Assembly: GCA_900554175.1 (NCBI GenBank)
Contig: USGK01000034.1
Location: 1-14,038 of the forward strand
Length of the DNA stretch: 14,038 nt
DNA from: an uncultured Clostridium sp.
GTDB lineage: Bacteria > Bacillota > Clostridia > TANB77 > CAG-508
Direction of reading: 5' to 3'
The first letter of the stretch is position 1; each line of letters begins with the position of its first letter. Shown one piece after another: positions 13,933 through 14,038 of the stretch. The position numbers and the translations under genes were made by a program. The notes under the pieces were generated by a model, which worked only from the letters and a program-made list of their open reading frames with translations, did no database searches and had not been told where the DNA came from.

Positions 13933-13956
13933 ATAAATAAAAATGTAAAAAAATGA

Positions 13957-13992
13957 ATTTATTTGTAAATGAAAAAATCTTTACAAATAAAT
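13957..13992. repeat. Inverted repeat over a promoter -35 box, operator candidate
   Basis: ATTTATTTGTAAA (13957-13969) and TTTACAAATAAAT (13980-13992) are perfect 13-bp inverted arms 10 bases apart. The right arm contains the -35 box TTTACA. It has no T-run and lies well after the murF terminator, so an operator is more likely than a second terminator. No known regulator site is recognised. Confidence 0.45.
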
Positions 13993-14008
13993 ATAAAAGT
14001 GATATTAT
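13980..14008 (+). promoter_or_regulatory. Sigma-A promoter for a gene beyond the right edge
   Basis: TTTACA (13980-13985), 17 bases, then TATTAT (14003-14008), the same boxes and spacing as at the tRNA-Arg promoter. No coding start is visible in the remaining 30 bases. Confidence 0.55.
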
Positions 14009-14038
14009 TAAAATACTAAATTTATTTCAATTTTTTAA

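Noticed and set aside
1..14038. CRISPR array, insertion sequence, phage or defence genes
   Set aside because: No spaced repeats, transposase or integrase motifs, or terminal repeats were seen; the content is core chromosome.

Overview
The window is a very AT-rich piece of chromosome from an endospore-forming, low-GC Firmicute, most likely a member of the Clostridia. The evidence is the base composition, the strong AGGAGG-type ribosome binding sites, the near-consensus sigma-A promoters, and three sporulation or spore genes: spoIIR, ypeB and an SspF-like small acid-soluble spore protein. Nothing looks like a phage, transposon, CRISPR array or defence island. This is ordinary core chromosome with a few unassigned small genes.

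Layout. 1-135: no gene seen. 136-789 (minus): spoIIR, the forespore signal that triggers pro-sigma-E processing. 1003-1449 (plus): an unassigned protein with a MEDS-like look, behind two abutting sigma-A promoters. 1556-2800: a UAP1-like (eukaryotic-type UDPGP family) sugar-nucleotide pyrophosphorylase. 2916-4643: a PgcA-type phosphoglucomutase. Each of these two enzymes has its own promoter and terminator. 4720-4795: tRNA-Arg(CCT). 4872-8905: tadA, a membrane-anchored unknown protein, SRP RNA (ffs), dnaX, ybaB and recR, the same order as yaaJ-scr-dnaX-yaaK-recR in Bacillus subtilis apart from the inserted membrane protein. A bidirectional terminator closes this block. 10413-9033 (minus): a UgtP/MGDG-synthase-like glycosyltransferase followed by a 61-residue unknown protein. 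10591-12238 (plus): ypeB and the SspF-like gene, both expected in the forespore. 12453-13874: murF. The window ends with a promoter for a gene beyond the edge; that promoter's -35 box lies inside a 13-bp inverted repeat.

How the genes fit together. Phosphoglucomutase, the UDP-sugar pyrophosphorylase and the glycolipid glycosyltransferase could form a path from glucose-6-phosphate through a UDP-sugar to membrane glycolipid. MurF adds the D-Ala-D-Ala dipeptide in peptidoglycan synthesis. dnaX, ybaB and recR serve replication and recombination. SRP RNA serves membrane targeting, and tadA with tRNA-Arg serves decoding. SpoIIR, YpeB and the SASP act at successive steps of spore formation and germination.

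I found no convincing new multi-gene system. The most useful leads are the unknown gene behind tandem promoters with a palindrome over the -10 box, the Alu-less SRP RNA in a spore former, the unknown membrane protein inside the tadA-ffs-dnaX block, the palindromic promoter at the right edge, and ypeB without sleB beside it. All promoter calls were made by eye and are predictions.
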